NCBI GenBank assembly: GCA_027452245.1
Contig: DAIDGW010000154.1
Coordinates: forward strand, 1 to 64,000
Origin: Acidobacteriaceae bacterium
GTDB lineage: Bacteria; Acidobacteriota; Terriglobia; Terriglobales; Acidobacteriaceae
DNA length: 64,000 nt
Reading direction: 5' to 3'
Shown: positions 9,501 through 18,868 of the stretch, piece by piece
Layout of the letters: each line of letters starts with the position of its first letter
How positions within the stretch are numbered: the first letter of the stretch is position 1
Notes under the pieces: generated by a model
Seen by the model: only the letters and a program-made list of their open reading frames with translations
Databases searched by the model: none
Told to the model about the DNA's origin: nothing
Position numbers and translations under genes: made by a program

Positions 9501-10982
9501 TCAGTACCAGCCAATCGGCGCCTCATTCAAATTGATGTGTACCTGCTTGGTTTCCAGATATTCCTCAATCCCCCAAGGCCCCAGTTCGCGGCCAAAACCA
9601 GATTGTTTGTAGCCTCCCCATGGAGCCTCAACGTAGGTTGGCTGCATATGGTTCACCCAAACAATCCCAGCTCGTAATGACTTTACTGCTCTCATCGCCT
9701 TGAAGATATCGCGCGTCCAGACCGCCGCAGCCAGTCCGTACGGTGAATCGTTGGCAATCTTCATTGCGTCTTTCTCATCCTCAAACGGAATCACCGCCGC
9801 CACCGGCCCAAAAATCTCTTCCCGTGCGATGCGAGCGCTATTCGAAACGTCGTAGAAAATTGTGGGTAGAACGTAGTACCCTTTCCCGATCTGCTCCGGA
9901 CGGCCGCCGCCCGAAGCCAGTTTCGCCTCTTTCTTGCCGATTGCTACATATTCGTTCACGCGCTCGTATTGCTCTTTGCTGACCAGCGGGCCCATCTTCG
10001 TCTCGCGTTCCAATGGTGGACCAAGCTTGATCTTCTTGGCCTTCTCGGTCATGGCCTCGACAAACTTTCTGTAGATTGATTTTTGTACCAGGATGCGGCT
10101 GCCCGCCGAACAGACTTCACCCTGATTGATGAAGACACCGAACAGCGCGCCATCAATCGCCGCCTCGAAATCTGCGTCGGCAAAAAAGATATTCGGTGAT
10201 TTGCCGCCAAGTTCCAGCGTCACGCGCTTTACCGTGTCAGCCGCCTGCTTCACAATGATCTTCCCAACCGCAGCGCTCCCGGTAAATGCAATCTTGTTCA
10301 CGTCAGGATGTTGCACGATGGGAGCACCGCAGGTTTCTCCAAAGCCAGTGACGACATTCACCACTCCCGGCGGAAGGCCGCAATCCGCAAAGTGTTTCGC
10401 AAACTCGAGTGCCGTGAGCGGCGTTTGCTCGGCAGGCTTCAGAACGCAGGTGCAACCTGCGGCCAACGCTGGTGCGAGCTTCCAGGCCGCCATGAGAAGC
10501 GGATAATTCCAGGGAATGATTTGCCCTGCAACTCCCACTGGCTCTTTCAGCGAGAGCGACATCGCATTGTCTGGCACGGGATTTACGTAACCAACAACCT
10601 TCGTGGCTTGGCCCCCATAGTATTCGAAGCAGGTCGCGACATCATTGAGATCGAATTCGGCTTCGACAATTGGCTTCCCCGTGTTGCGACATTCCAGTTC
10701 CGCCAGCGCCGCCAGATTCTGCCGCACTTTGTCCGCCAACCGAAACAGCACGCGTCCCCGTTCTTGCGCCGTCGTCGACGCCCAAGGCCCCTCTTCGAAT
10801 GCCGCTTTCGCCGCAGCCACAGCCCGGTTCACGTCTTCTGCGCTGGCATCAGGAACCTGCGCGATGACTTCTTCCGTGGAGGGATCGTAGACGGGGAAAG
10901 TCTTCGCCGACTTGCTCCCAACCCACTCCCCATTGATGAACATCTGGTAAGGTTTCACTTCAGTTTGAACACCACCTGGCAT
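9501..10982 (-). CDS. NAD-dependent aldehyde dehydrogenase (aminoaldehyde/betaine-aldehyde type)
   Basis: 493 residues, the normal length. Asn159 in PWNYPLLMAAWKLAPA stabilises the oxyanion, Glu257 in LELGGKSPNI is the general base and Cys291 in QGEVCSAGSR is the nucleophile; all are intact. The family oxidises aldehydes to acids with NAD. The nearest characterised relatives appear to be betaine-aldehyde and gamma-aminobutyraldehyde dehydrogenases. The position between an amino-acid permease and gabT suggests it makes GABA from 4-aminobutanal or succinate from its semialdehyde. A strong GGAGGT stands 4 bases before the ATG at 10982. Confidence 0.88.
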   Translation of the reverse strand: MPGGVQTEVKPYQMFINGEWVGSKSAKTFPVYDPSTEEVIAQVPDASAEDVNRAVAAAKAAFEEGPWASTTAQERGRVLFRLADKVRQNLAALAELECRNTGKPIVEAEFDLNDVATCFEYYGGQATKVVGYVNPVPDNAMSLSLKEPVGVAGQIIPWNYPLLMAAWKLAPALAAGCTCVLKPAEQTPLTALEFAKHFADCGLPPGVVNVVTGFGETCGAPIVQHPDVNKIAFTGSAAVGKIIVKQAADTVKRVTLELGGKSPNIFFADADFEAAIDGALFGVFINQGEVCSAGSRILVQKSIYRKFVEAMTEKAKKIKLGPPLERETKMGPLVSKEQYERVNEYVAIGKKEAKLASGGGRPEQIGKGYYVLPTIFYDVSNSARIAREEIFGPVAAVIPFEDEKDAMKIANDSPYGLAAAVWTRDIFKAMRAVKSLRAGIVWVNHMQPTYVEAPWGGYKQSGFGRELGPWGIEEYLETKQVHINLNEAPIGWY

Positions 10983-11027
10983 GATGACCTCCTCGGCGCA
11001 CAGAGTGCCGCCTGCTCTACTCCCGGC

Positions 11028-12479
11028 TTATATGTTGCCCGGACTGACGTCCCGAGCCAATGCATGCTGTCCTTCGTGGGACTCCGTAGCTGTTTTGCGG
11101 CGGCCGTACACAAAGAAGAAAAATGCGGCCAGCCCTACAAAGAAGATGGTTCCACCAAACATCCAGAGTTCGTAGGACCACAACGACGTGATCTGTTGTG
11201 CCGGAAAAAATACCAGTGCGATTCCCAGGGTCGTCATCAGCAGACCGCTGCTTCCTGCCAAAAACATCGTCCTCCGGCTGTATTGGCCGCGAGGCGCTGG
11301 CTCCGTAATTGCAAATTTCACCAGAGCTCCAAAGGCGTAGATGAATGGGACAAGTTGCAGCACGACGGCTAACGAGAGCATTTTCTGAAACGTTTCCTGC
11401 ACGCCTGCGCCAACGAAGTTCATAAGTACGAGGAGTGCGGAAACAATTCCCTGAACGATCAGTGCCGCGTAAGGAGTCGCATACCGCGGGTGCACTCGCC
11501 CAAGCCACGACGGCATGTATGAATCGAGTCCAGCCACAAACGGGATGCGGGCCGACCCTCCCATCCACGCCGAACCGATTCCTGCAATCGATAAGCTGAG
11601 TAGGATCGCAAACGGAATTGTGATGAAGCCCAGACCAACCCGGGCAGCCATGTGCGTGACGGCTTGCACGACGCCTTGAAGCACATTGACATCCTTGCCA
11701 ATCGCGATGAGCAGTGTGAGCGTGACCGCGATATAGAGAGTTCCCGAAAGGACGCCACCCCACGCAACCGCCCCTGGCAAAGTACGGCGAGGCTCTTGAA
11801 TCTCATCTCCCATTACGGATGCCAGTTCAAGGCCGACCAGCCCGAAGCAGATCACGCCGAAAGAGTTGAGAACAAATTTCGGATCGGCGGGAATCTTGAA
11901 ATCGGCAGCCGTAATGGTCGTGCCAAATTTCTCCCAGATGACCGCTCCCAACCCGATCAGAACCGCGGCCGCCACGAACGTCCCGATCGCGCCCAGATTG
12001 TTGATCCACTTCCCTACGCCGAGACCCAAAATATTCAGCACCGTGAGGAAGATGAGCAGCGAGATAGACACAGCCGCGGCAAAAATCTTGTTATCGGCGA
12101 GTCCGTGATGGCTGGGCCCGAGCACATAAACTGACACGCCCACGAAATAAAGCATGACCGTGGGCACGTAAAGCATGTTGTTGGTCCAGTAGCACCAGCC
12201 GGAGAGGAAGCCGTGGAAGTCACCGAACACTTCTTTGGCCCACAGGTAAACGCCGCCCTCTCCGGGATACCGATGCGCCAATTCGATGACTGCGATCCCC
12301 TGCGGCCAGAAGAATAGTAGAAGGGAAAGGATCCAGAGCCAGACGGTCACCCCGCCATTGGCCGCAATCGAAGGCACAACATTCAGATTGAAAACCGCGA
12401 CGACAAACAGCAAAACGAGGTCGCGGCGTCCCAGAACGCGTTTCAGGTGCGGAGAATCGGTTTGGCTCGTATCGTGCAA
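11028..12479 (-). CDS. APC superfamily amino-acid permease
   Basis: 483 residues with about twelve hydrophobic helices. It begins LGRRDLVLLFVVAVFNLNVVPSIAANGG, the first-helix region of the amino acid-polyamine-organocation superfamily, followed by PGEGGVYLWAKEVFGDFHGFLSGW, typical of the glutamate:GABA antiporter or basic-amino-acid branch. The only usable start is the TTG at 12479, because an in-frame TGA lies three codons upstream. It is probably the inner-membrane importer of the amine or amino acid degraded by its neighbours. A 12-bp stem-loop (12502-12541) precedes it in the transcript. Confidence 0.85.
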   Translation of the reverse strand: MHDTSQTDSPHLKRVLGRRDLVLLFVVAVFNLNVVPSIAANGGVTVWLWILSLLLFFWPQGIAVIELAHRYPGEGGVYLWAKEVFGDFHGFLSGWCYWTNNMLYVPTVMLYFVGVSVYVLGPSHHGLADNKIFAAAVSISLLIFLTVLNILGLGVGKWINNLGAIGTFVAAAVLIGLGAVIWEKFGTTITAADFKIPADPKFVLNSFGVICFGLVGLELASVMGDEIQEPRRTLPGAVAWGGVLSGTLYIAVTLTLLIAIGKDVNVLQGVVQAVTHMAARVGLGFITIPFAILLSLSIAGIGSAWMGGSARIPFVAGLDSYMPSWLGRVHPRYATPYAALIVQGIVSALLVLMNFVGAGVQETFQKMLSLAVVLQLVPFIYAFGALVKFAITEPAPRGQYSRRTMFLAGSSGLLMTTLGIALVFFPAQQITSLWSYELWMFGGTIFFVGLAAFFFFVYGRRKTATESHEGQHALARDVSPGNI

Positions 12480-12501
12480 TTCCGGTCATGGAGCATTAGT
12501 A

Positions 12502-12541
12502 TCGGTCGTCGGCAGAAGTTTGGAGGGTAGCCGACGACCGA
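12502..12541 (-). other. Intercistronic 12-bp inverted repeat
   Basis: TCGGTCGTCGGC (12502-12513) and its exact complement GCCGACGACCGA (12530-12541) flank a 16-base loop between the aminotransferase ending at 12557 and the permease starting at 12479. There is no adjacent T-run. Possible attenuator or RNA-stability element in the operon. Confidence 0.5.
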
Positions 12542-12556
12542 GACCAACGGTTTTCG

Positions 12557-13939
12557 TTAATGCGCCACTTCGGCTGGGACGCGCTCGCCGCGCTCCTGTT
12601 GTGCTTTGGCCAGCGAGGCCGCGATGTCGTCGAAAGCAGCAATATGTTTGTCGATGTCCGCCTCGGTGTGCTGCACAGAGATGGTCCACTGCTCATCCCA
12701 CCAATAAGGCTGCGCCATGACGCCGCGATTGACCATGCCAAACCAATAATGACGCCAGAGATCGACATCGATCGTCGTCCAATCACGATAGTTGCGAATC
12801 TCCTGCGGATAGAACATCAATGCTCCATTAGCTCCGGCTTGCATGATGTAGGCTTGCAGGCCAACCTTCGCGATGATGCGGCGATACCCGTCCACAAGCT
12901 TCTTGCTGAGCTTGTCGACATGCGCATAATTTTCGCGCGTCAGCACTTCCCGAAAGGTAGCAAGGCCGGCAGCCATCGAAACCGGATTCGTGTTGTACGT
13001 TCCGCCGTGGAAGACCTTATGTTGCGAGATCAGGTCCATCACGGCTCTACTCGTTCCAAATGCCGCCAGTGGCAGACCTCCGCCAATCGACTTGGCGAGG
13101 CAGATCATGTCGGGCTTCACGCCAAAGTATTCCGATGCGCCACCCCAGCCCAGCTTTGCCCCAGTCTTAACCTCATCGAAGATAAGCAGCGCACCATGCT
13201 TACTGCAAACTTCCCGCAATCCTTCCAAAAAGCCCTTCTGCGGCATGCACAGTCCTACGTTCATAAGAATCGGCTCAAGAATGACGGCCGCGATCTCTCC
13301 CGGATTTTCCTTGAACCTCCGCTCCACCGTATTCAGGTCGTTGAAGGTCGCAATCACCACATTCGCCAGCGAGGCCTTGGGAACCCCGAGCCCTCCCGGA
13401 ACCGAAGTCGGAGCGTGGATGTCGCCGTACTCCGGCGCATGCGGCTTCACGCTGACCAGTGCACTATCGTGCAGCCCGTGGTACGCACCTTCAAATTTAA
13501 CTATCTTGTCACGTCCAGTAGCCGCACGGGCCAGCCGGATCGCGTGCATTGTGGCCTCCGTACCGCTGTTCCCAAACCGGCACATCTCTACTGGGAACCG
13601 GTTACAGATTTCCTCAGCCAACTCCCACTCCATATCGTGAGGCATGCCGAACATCGTTCCAGTGCTGAGCCGTTTCTCTACAGCCTTCATCACCGCCGGA
13701 TGGCAGTGTCCTGCCATTAGCGCGCCGAAACATAGATTGTGATCGATGTACTCATTGCCATCGAGATCACGGAACTTGCTGCCGCTTCCCTCTTTCACAA
13801 AAATCGGCCATGGATCATACGCCCGGTAGTTGCTGGCAACTCCCAGCGGAATACGCTTGAGATTTTTTTTGTGCGCTTCTGCCGACTTCGACGTGCGGCG
13901 CTCAAAGGTGTTCAGTTCTTTCTGCAGATCGGGGTACAT
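12557..13939 (-). CDS. Class III aminotransferase, glutamate-1-semialdehyde aminomutase-like
   Basis: About 460 residues. GNSGTEATMHAIRLARAATGR, FEGAYHGLHDSALVSVKP and FDEVKTGAKLGWGG match the GSAM-like branch of class III aminotransferases; Lys in CLAKSIGGGLPLAAFG binds PLP. The context of amine catabolism, not haem genes, argues against a true HemL. I expect an omega-amino acid transaminase. The ATG at 13939 has GGAG seven bases upstream; a TTG at 13960 is in frame but lacks a site. First catabolic gene after the TonB receptor, separated by about 105 bases with a GC hairpin. Confidence 0.82.
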   Translation of the reverse strand: MYPDLQKELNTFERRTSKSAEAHKKNLKRIPLGVASNYRAYDPWPIFVKEGSGSKFRDLDGNEYIDHNLCFGALMAGHCHPAVMKAVEKRLSTGTMFGMPHDMEWELAEEICNRFPVEMCRFGNSGTEATMHAIRLARAATGRDKIVKFEGAYHGLHDSALVSVKPHAPEYGDIHAPTSVPGGLGVPKASLANVVIATFNDLNTVERRFKENPGEIAAVILEPILMNVGLCMPQKGFLEGLREVCSKHGALLIFDEVKTGAKLGWGGASEYFGVKPDMICLAKSIGGGLPLAAFGTSRAVMDLISQHKVFHGGTYNTNPVSMAAGLATFREVLTRENYAHVDKLSKKLVDGYRRIIAKVGLQAYIMQAGANGALMFYPQEIRNYRDWTTIDVDLWRHYWFGMVNRGVMAQPYWWDEQWTISVQHTEADIDKHIAAFDDIAASLAKAQQERGERVPAEVAH

Positions 13940-13993
13940 CGTAGTCTCCGTAGGACTCAAGCCGGTGCATCGTGGCCCCGGCCATTAGATTCT

Positions 13994-14015
13994 CCGGGCG
14001 GCCGAAACCGCCCGG
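13994..14015 (-). other. GC-rich hairpin between receptor and catabolic genes
   Basis: CCGGGCGG (13994-14001) pairs exactly with CCGCCCGG (14008-14015) over a 6-base loop. It sits just after the TonB receptor stop and could reduce read-through from the highly structured receptor gene into the enzymes. No T-run follows on the minus strand. Confidence 0.45.
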
Positions 14016-14044
14016 GTAACACCGTGTCTCAGATTTCTATTGCA

Positions 14045-17000
14045 CTAGAAGTAGAACTTCAAAGCAAACTGCACCAGGCGAGGATCCCGGGCCTGCTGCA
14101 CCTGGCCGAAGGTTGAATCCGAGAAGTTGCCGTCCGGGTTAAAAAATTGGGTCTTGTTAAAGATGTTGAACACGTCGGCACGGAACTGGAAGTATCGCGC
14201 CTCATCGAGCGCAATGCGCTTTGAAAGCGTAAGGTCGGTATTGTTCAGACCCGGCCCGCAGCAGATCGAACGCGGTGTCGTCGAGAATGTTCCCAGCGCG
14301 GGATCGGTGAATTTCGATTGGCTCGCGTTGAAATAATAGTTACCCGTCACCGGGCCATAATTGGCGGTGTTGAACGTTTGCAAACCCTTCGGACTCACGG
14401 TTTGGAACGAACCATGGAGTTGTGGCGCAAAAGCCCCCAGGAAAAAGAGGCTGCTGATCAACTCGTAGTCGTCTTGGGTTTGCAGGCGGATGGGAAATCC
14501 GCTTTGCAGCTGCGTAATGCCTGAGATCTGCCAGTCATCCAGCAGTCTGCCTTTGAACCCGTCATACCTGCGCGCAGGAATGTCCCAGATGTAGTTGATC
14601 ACGAAGCGCTGCGCCGAATTGAACAGCGAGAGTGCGCGGCTCGCCCTGTAGTTAAAGGGATTTACCGTCTCTTCGAAGCTCGAAGCCCAGTCGAGCGATT
14701 TGCTGAAAGTGTATGCCGCCTGAAACTGCAACCCTCCGGAGAAGCGCTTTTCTAGGGAGGTCTGGAATGAGTTGTATGCCGAGGCGGCAATCGTATCTTC
14801 CGCAAAAATGTTAGTAAATACCGGCACGCCGTCGTACGGGCATCCCACCCCGGTGAACGGTGCGCAGTTCGGCGAAGAATAAGGACGCAAACCGACGAGC
14901 GTGATCCCCTTGGCGCCCACCACGGTCCCGCCGGGAAGGAACGTGCCGCCGGAGCCGGCATTGTACGGCAAATGCAGCCCCTGCGGCGCAATGACCGTCC
15001 CCGCTGGGATGAAGAAGCTATTGTCTTCAGCAAACGGTCCGCAAGTTCCATTCCCCAAGGTGTAGTTGAGGTCCTGGCAGGTTGTCGGATTGGCGGCGTT
15101 GATGTCATGTGAGGCCAACAGACGATGGCCTTGCGACCCGACATAACCGAACTGCCAGACCAAATCCTTCGCCAATTCTCGTTGCACCGTCAAGTTGTAC
15201 TGCGCCGTGTATTGCGTCCGCATTTTTGGCTGGAAGTCGCCGTACAGCAACATGGGACGGAAACTCGCCCAGTCGGTCTGAGTTCCGGGGGGCGGACTCA
15301 AGATGCCATGGAACGGATTGGGGTTGATAGTTCCGTTCTGGCCGATGAACGGAGTATTGAAGAAGGTTCCCGGCAGATACGTGCTGCCCCCAAAGGGCGG
15401 CTCAGCTCCGAATTGCTCGAGCACTAGTTGCTCCATGGGGTTATAGAACAAGCCCCAGCCAGCGCGGATGCTGGTTTTGCCATTCTCGCCAAAAATTCTG
15501 TTCATGGGACCGCTGGCGAAATTCGGGCTGTAAGCGATTCCAATACGCGGTGCAAAGGCTTTGTAATAGGTCTGAGTCATGCCCGGCGGAACGCCCTTGT
15601 CCCCCGGCACGACCAATCCGGTCGGCTGCACGCCCGCTTGCAGGCAGGTCGTGGCCCCGGAACCGGCCTGCTCGCCAGGCGTTAGGTAGCATGGATATTG
15701 CGTCGAGTTTTGTCCCGGCCGGAAGGTTTCGACGTGATGCAGCACGTCCGTGAGAGGGGTATCGAGTTCCCATCGCAAGCCGTAGTTCAGGGTCAAACTG
15801 GGCTTGAGTTTCCAGCTGTCTTGCGCAAAGAGATACACGCCGGTAGTCCGGACATTTTCGCGCTGCGCTGATCCCTGCGAATAGCTGTCGGCCAATCCCA
15901 GAAGATATTCCGGGTAGTTATCCGTCGAGGTGATCGAGTTTGTGGTCGTCCCATTGAAAGTGAAATCTCCGTTCACGTTGTAGTACAGCGTCTGGTCGAA
16001 GCGGTCGCGACGTACATCGACACCGAATTTGGTAGTATGGCTCCCCTTCACCCAAGTCAAATTGTCGGACCACTGGAATGAATTGCCCACCTGCGGTAAT
16101 TCGCCTTCCCAGCCGTTACCGAGGGCAACGCCCCCGCTCACGCTGACGAAGGGGACCCCTGTGTGACTTGCCGGTAGACCGGTGGTAATGCCGAAGCTCG
16201 GGTTGCTGCCATACTGGCTCGTAATGTAAGAAGAATCCGAGGTTCCGTTGAAGCAGACCGCCTGTGATGCCGGCGAAGTGCACGAACTTTGGATAGACCC
16301 GGTAACCTGCGGGTGCTGGAAGGTCAACTGGCCTTCTCGCATGTAGGTAAACCTGGCTTCATTGACTAGCGAGTTGCTGATGGTCCAGGTATGGCTGGGA
16401 TTGTATTGCTGATAACGCGATCCAACGTTCGCGCCAAAGCCTGGGATGTTGGCACCCGATGCCTGGAAGTTGTAGAACGGCTGCAGCAGTTTGTCATCCG
16501 TATAGTAGTAGTAGAAGGTGAAGTTCTGGCGGCTATTAATACGGTGGTCGAAACGAACTGTAAATTGATCCTGATTGTCGGCCTGCGCAGGAACACCTTG
16601 AAACAGGCCGCCCGGACGGTTCGCCGCAGGCACAAACCGCAGCAGATTCACAGCTACTGGATCCATACATTGCGTCGGAATTACGTTCGTGGGAAATACG
16701 CCGCCAGGTCCACCCCAATTGACGCCCGAGGCCGGAGTCGCCCCGCCCATCGCCTTGATGGCGTTGCCGCATCCGGGACGGCCAAGCAGCGTTTGCGCCA
16801 GGAATGGATCAGAGATGGACCCACCAAACGTGCTCTGGGCAGCGAAGTTTCCCGTCCTCTCCAAAGGCGTCGGCACTACCACCGTTTGGCCAGAAATCCC
16901 TTGTCGGATACGCCGCCCTTCGTAGGTCACAAAAAAGAACGTGCGGTCCTTCAAAATCGGCCCGCCAAAGGTTCCTCCAAACTGGTTCTGATTTTCTTGA

Positions 17001-17839
17001 GGCTTGACTGTGTTAAAGAAACCCTGAGCGTTAAGCACCGTATTCCGGAAATACTCGTACACGTTGCCGTGCCACTGATTGGTTCCAGACTTGGTGATGA
17101 CATTCACCACTGAACCCGAGTTGCGTCCATACTCCGCATCAAAGGTATTGCTGATGACACGAAATTCTTCGATCGCATCCGGCGTCGGCTGGATGGTTGG
17201 CAAATTCACGAAGGCATCATTGGCATCCCCGCCGTTCACGCTGAAGTTATTCATCCGGTCGCGTCCGCCGTTCACAGATACCGCTCCCGGGCTGTCGCTA
17301 CCGTAAAACGTACCGCCGCTCGATCCCAATTGCGATTGCACGCCCGGCTGCAGTTGCAGGAACTGGTAGGTATCACGGGCATTCAGCGGCAGTTCGTTCA
17401 CCGATCGGTTGTTGACGACCGCGCCCAGTTGTGTACTACTGGTGTCCACCAACGGTGCCTCCGAGGTCACATCCACCACCTCTTTCGCCTCGCCGAGTTG
17501 CATGGTCATGTTCAGCGTGATGACCTGGTTGACGTCAAGTTTGATGCTTCGGCGCACATCCTTCTTGAACCCGCTGAGCTCGAAGCTCAACGTATACGTT
17601 CCCACCGGAAGGTCGGGAAACACGTAGTCTCCGCTTCCATTACTCTGCGCATTTCGGCTCACTCCGGTCGCCTCGTTGGTGGCGGTCACGTTGACACCGC
17701 TGATGACAGCGCCGCTTGGGTCGGCGATACGGCCCAGTATGCGTCCTCCCGTGCCTTGGGCAAAAACAAAGGCTGGGATGAGGAGTGAGAAGGCAAATAA
17801 CAGGCCCACTGCTGAGAAGCGGTTTCTCGACAACGCCAT
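14045..17839 (-). CDS. TonB-dependent receptor, Oar-like with carboxypeptidase-regulatory N-terminal domain
   Basis: 1264 residues. Signal peptide (SAVGLLFAFSLLIPAFVFAQ), then a carboxypeptidase-D-regulatory-like fold (GGRILGRIADPSGAVISGVNV...YVFPDLPVGTYTLSFELSGFKK), a plug domain (ELPLNARDTYQFLQLQPGV; VNGGRDRMNNFSVNGG) and a long beta-barrel ending in aromatic FALKFYF, the usual C-terminal signature of an outer-membrane barrel. Strong GGAGG 5 bases before the ATG at 17839; an in-frame GTG at 17881 lacks one. Acidobacteria carry dozens of these receptors with unknown ligands. Divergent from the regulator/ABC-transporter operon and heading the catabolic run, so it may import an oligomeric or conjugated amine. 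Confidence 0.9.
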   Translation of the reverse strand: MALSRNRFSAVGLLFAFSLLIPAFVFAQGTGGRILGRIADPSGAVISGVNVTATNEATGVSRNAQSNGSGDYVFPDLPVGTYTLSFELSGFKKDVRRSIKLDVNQVITLNMTMQLGEAKEVVDVTSEAPLVDTSSTQLGAVVNNRSVNELPLNARDTYQFLQLQPGVQSQLGSSGGTFYGSDSPGAVSVNGGRDRMNNFSVNGGDANDAFVNLPTIQPTPDAIEEFRVISNTFDAEYGRNSGSVVNVITKSGTNQWHGNVYEYFRNTVLNAQGFFNTVKPQENQNQFGGTFGGPILKDRTFFFVTYEGRRIRQGISGQTVVVPTPLERTGNFAAQSTFGGSISDPFLAQTLLGRPGCGNAIKAMGGATPASGVNWGGPGGVFPTNVIPTQCMDPVAVNLLRFVPAANRPGGLFQGVPAQADNQDQFTVRFDHRINSRQNFTFYYYYTDDKLLQPFYNFQASGANIPGFGANVGSRYQQYNPSHTWTISNSLVNEARFTYMREGQLTFQHPQVTGSIQSSCTSPASQAVCFNGTSDSSYITSQYGSNPSFGITTGLPASHTGVPFVSVSGGVALGNGWEGELPQVGNSFQWSDNLTWVKGSHTTKFGVDVRRDRFDQTLYYNVNGDFTFNGTTTNSITSTDNYPEYLLGLADSYSQGSAQRENVRTTGVYLFAQDSWKLKPSLTLNYGLRWELDTPLTDVLHHVETFRPGQNSTQYPCYLTPGEQAGSGATTCLQAGVQPTGLVVPGDKGVPPGMTQTYYKAFAPRIGIAYSPNFASGPMNRIFGENGKTSIRAGWGLFYNPMEQLVLEQFGAEPPFGGSTYLPGTFFNTPFIGQNGTINPNPFHGILSPPPGTQTDWASFRPMLLYGDFQPKMRTQYTAQYNLTVQRELAKDLVWQFGYVGSQGHRLLASHDINAANPTTCQDLNYTLGNGTCGPFAEDNSFFIPAGTVIAPQGLHLPYNAGSGGTFLPGGTVVGAKGITLVGLRPYSSPNCAPFTGVGCPYDGVPVFTNIFAEDTIAASAYNSFQTSLEKRFSGGLQFQAAYTFSKSLDWASSFEETVNPFNYRASRALSLFNSAQRFVINYIWDIPARRYDGFKGRLLDDWQISGITQLQSGFPIRLQTQDDYELISSLFFLGAFAPQLHGSFQTVSPKGLQTFNTANYGPVTGNYYFNASQSKFTDPALGTFSTTPRSICCGPGLNNTDLTLSKRIALDEARYFQFRADVFNIFNKTQFFNPDGNFSDSTFGQVQQARDPRLVQFALKFYF

Positions 17840-17889
17840 AGGTCCTCCAACGCTCTTCCGTGCTGGGGGTTTCTGTTTCACAATGCTGA

Positions 17890-17928
17890 TTGATTCCGGA
17901 CAGAACCTTGCTATAATCCGGCAAGGTT
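17890..17928 (+). promoter_or_regulatory. Promoter with overlapping palindromic operator
   Basis: TTGATT (17890-17895), a 16-base spacer and TATAAT (17912-17917) with an extended TGC, reading toward the regulator gene. AACCTTGC (17904-17911) and GCAAGGTT (17921-17928) form a perfect 8-9-8 inverted repeat centred on the -10 box. A bound dimer there would block transcription, which suggests autorepression by the regulator encoded next and possibly joint control of the divergent receptor gene. Confidence 0.65.
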
Positions 17929-17939
17929 AGTGAACAGGG

Positions 17940-18821
17940 ATGCAAACTGTCAAGGAGAAAAATTCATTGCATCCCGTCACTCTTCCAACCTTCACTCTGG
18001 GCGGCGCATCAGTGGGGCAAATGGGTACCGGCGGTTCTGAGGCATTTCTGAAAATCGGCGATGTCGCACGCCAGGTTGGCGTGTCCCCCTCCGTGATCCG
18101 CGGATGGGAAAGCCTCGGCTTGACCCGGCCACGCCGCAGCAACAGTAAATATCGCTTGTATTCCAGCGATGACGTCAAATTACTCAAGCGCGCTCGTTTC
18201 CTGCGCCGGGTGCGCGGCCTCAACGCTGTCGCCATTGTCGAACTGCTGAAACGCGAAGGTCGCGTGCCCCGGGCGGTCGACGGCAACGCTGCCGCAGTTG
18301 GAGCCCAACTCCGGCAACTTCGCTTAAAGCGTGGCCTCTCTCTGGCCCAGGTCGCGAAATCCGTGGGCATTTCCGTCGGATTCCTCAGCGCCATGGAACG
18401 CTCCCAGATGAGCGGCTCCGTCGGCACGCTGCGCAAACTGGCACGCTTTTATAAAACCAACATCCTCGGATTCTTCGATGCCCAGGGAGCCAGCACTCGC
18501 CAGATTCGTCCACGAGAACGGAAAGTGCTTGAGGCTGGCCCGGGTGTTCGCATGGAACTCCTGGCCTGGGGCAATGCCGTCATGGAACCGCACCTGTTCC
18601 GCATCGCACCTGAAGCTGGAAGTGGCGATTCGTATGCACACGAAGGCGAAGAATTCATATACGTGCTCCGGGGAGAGCTATTGATTAGCCTCGATCGTGA
18701 AGAGTTTCAGCTTAAGGCCGGCGATAGTTTCTATTTTGAGAGCGCCTTGCCGCATCGCTGGAAAAATCCCGGCCGCCGCGAAACCTTGTTGCTGTGGGTC
18801 AACACGCCACCGACATTTTAG
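17940..18821 (+). CDS. MerR-HTH / XRE-HTH / cupin three-domain transcriptional regulator
   Basis: 293 residues. Residues about 36-95 form a MerR-type winged helix (LKIGDVARQVGVSPSVIRGW...KYRLYSSDDVKLLKRARFL). Residues about 122-175 are an XRE helix-turn-helix (LRLKRGLSLAQVAKSVGISV), and about 215-290 a cupin (YAHEGEEFIYVLRGEL...LKAGDSFYFESALPHRW). XRE-cupin is the architecture of PuuR, the putrescine repressor; the added MerR module is unusual. Expected to sense an amine-derived ligand in the cupin. Starts: ATG at 17940; TTG at 17967 has AAGGAG 8 bases upstream and may be the true one; ATG at 18021 is also possible. First gene of the Pot-like operon. Confidence 0.85.
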   Translation: MQTVKEKNSLHPVTLPTFTLGGASVGQMGTGGSEAFLKIGDVARQVGVSPSVIRGWESLGLTRPRRSNSKYRLYSSDDVKLLKRARFLRRVRGLNAVAIVELLKREGRVPRAVDGNAAAVGAQLRQLRLKRGLSLAQVAKSVGISVGFLSAMERSQMSGSVGTLRKLARFYKTNILGFFDAQGASTRQIRPRERKVLEAGPGVRMELLAWGNAVMEPHLFRIAPEAGSGDSYAHEGEEFIYVLRGELLISLDREEFQLKAGDSFYFESALPHRWKNPGRRETLLLWVNTPPTF

Positions 18822-18868
18822 GCAAACCCCAAGACGCTCAACGTTCGCAATAACAACTAGGAGAACCC

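Noticed and set aside
12560-13720. 386-codon plus-strand ORF opposite the GSAM-like aminotransferase
   Set aside because: It mirrors a clear aminotransferase on the minus strand, is His/Arg-rich and has no recognisable domain; a shadow of GC-rich coding sequence.
12557-13939. hemL (glutamate-1-semialdehyde aminomutase)
   Set aside because: The sequence is GSAM-like, but it sits among amine-catabolism genes with no haem genes, so a transaminase role is more likely.
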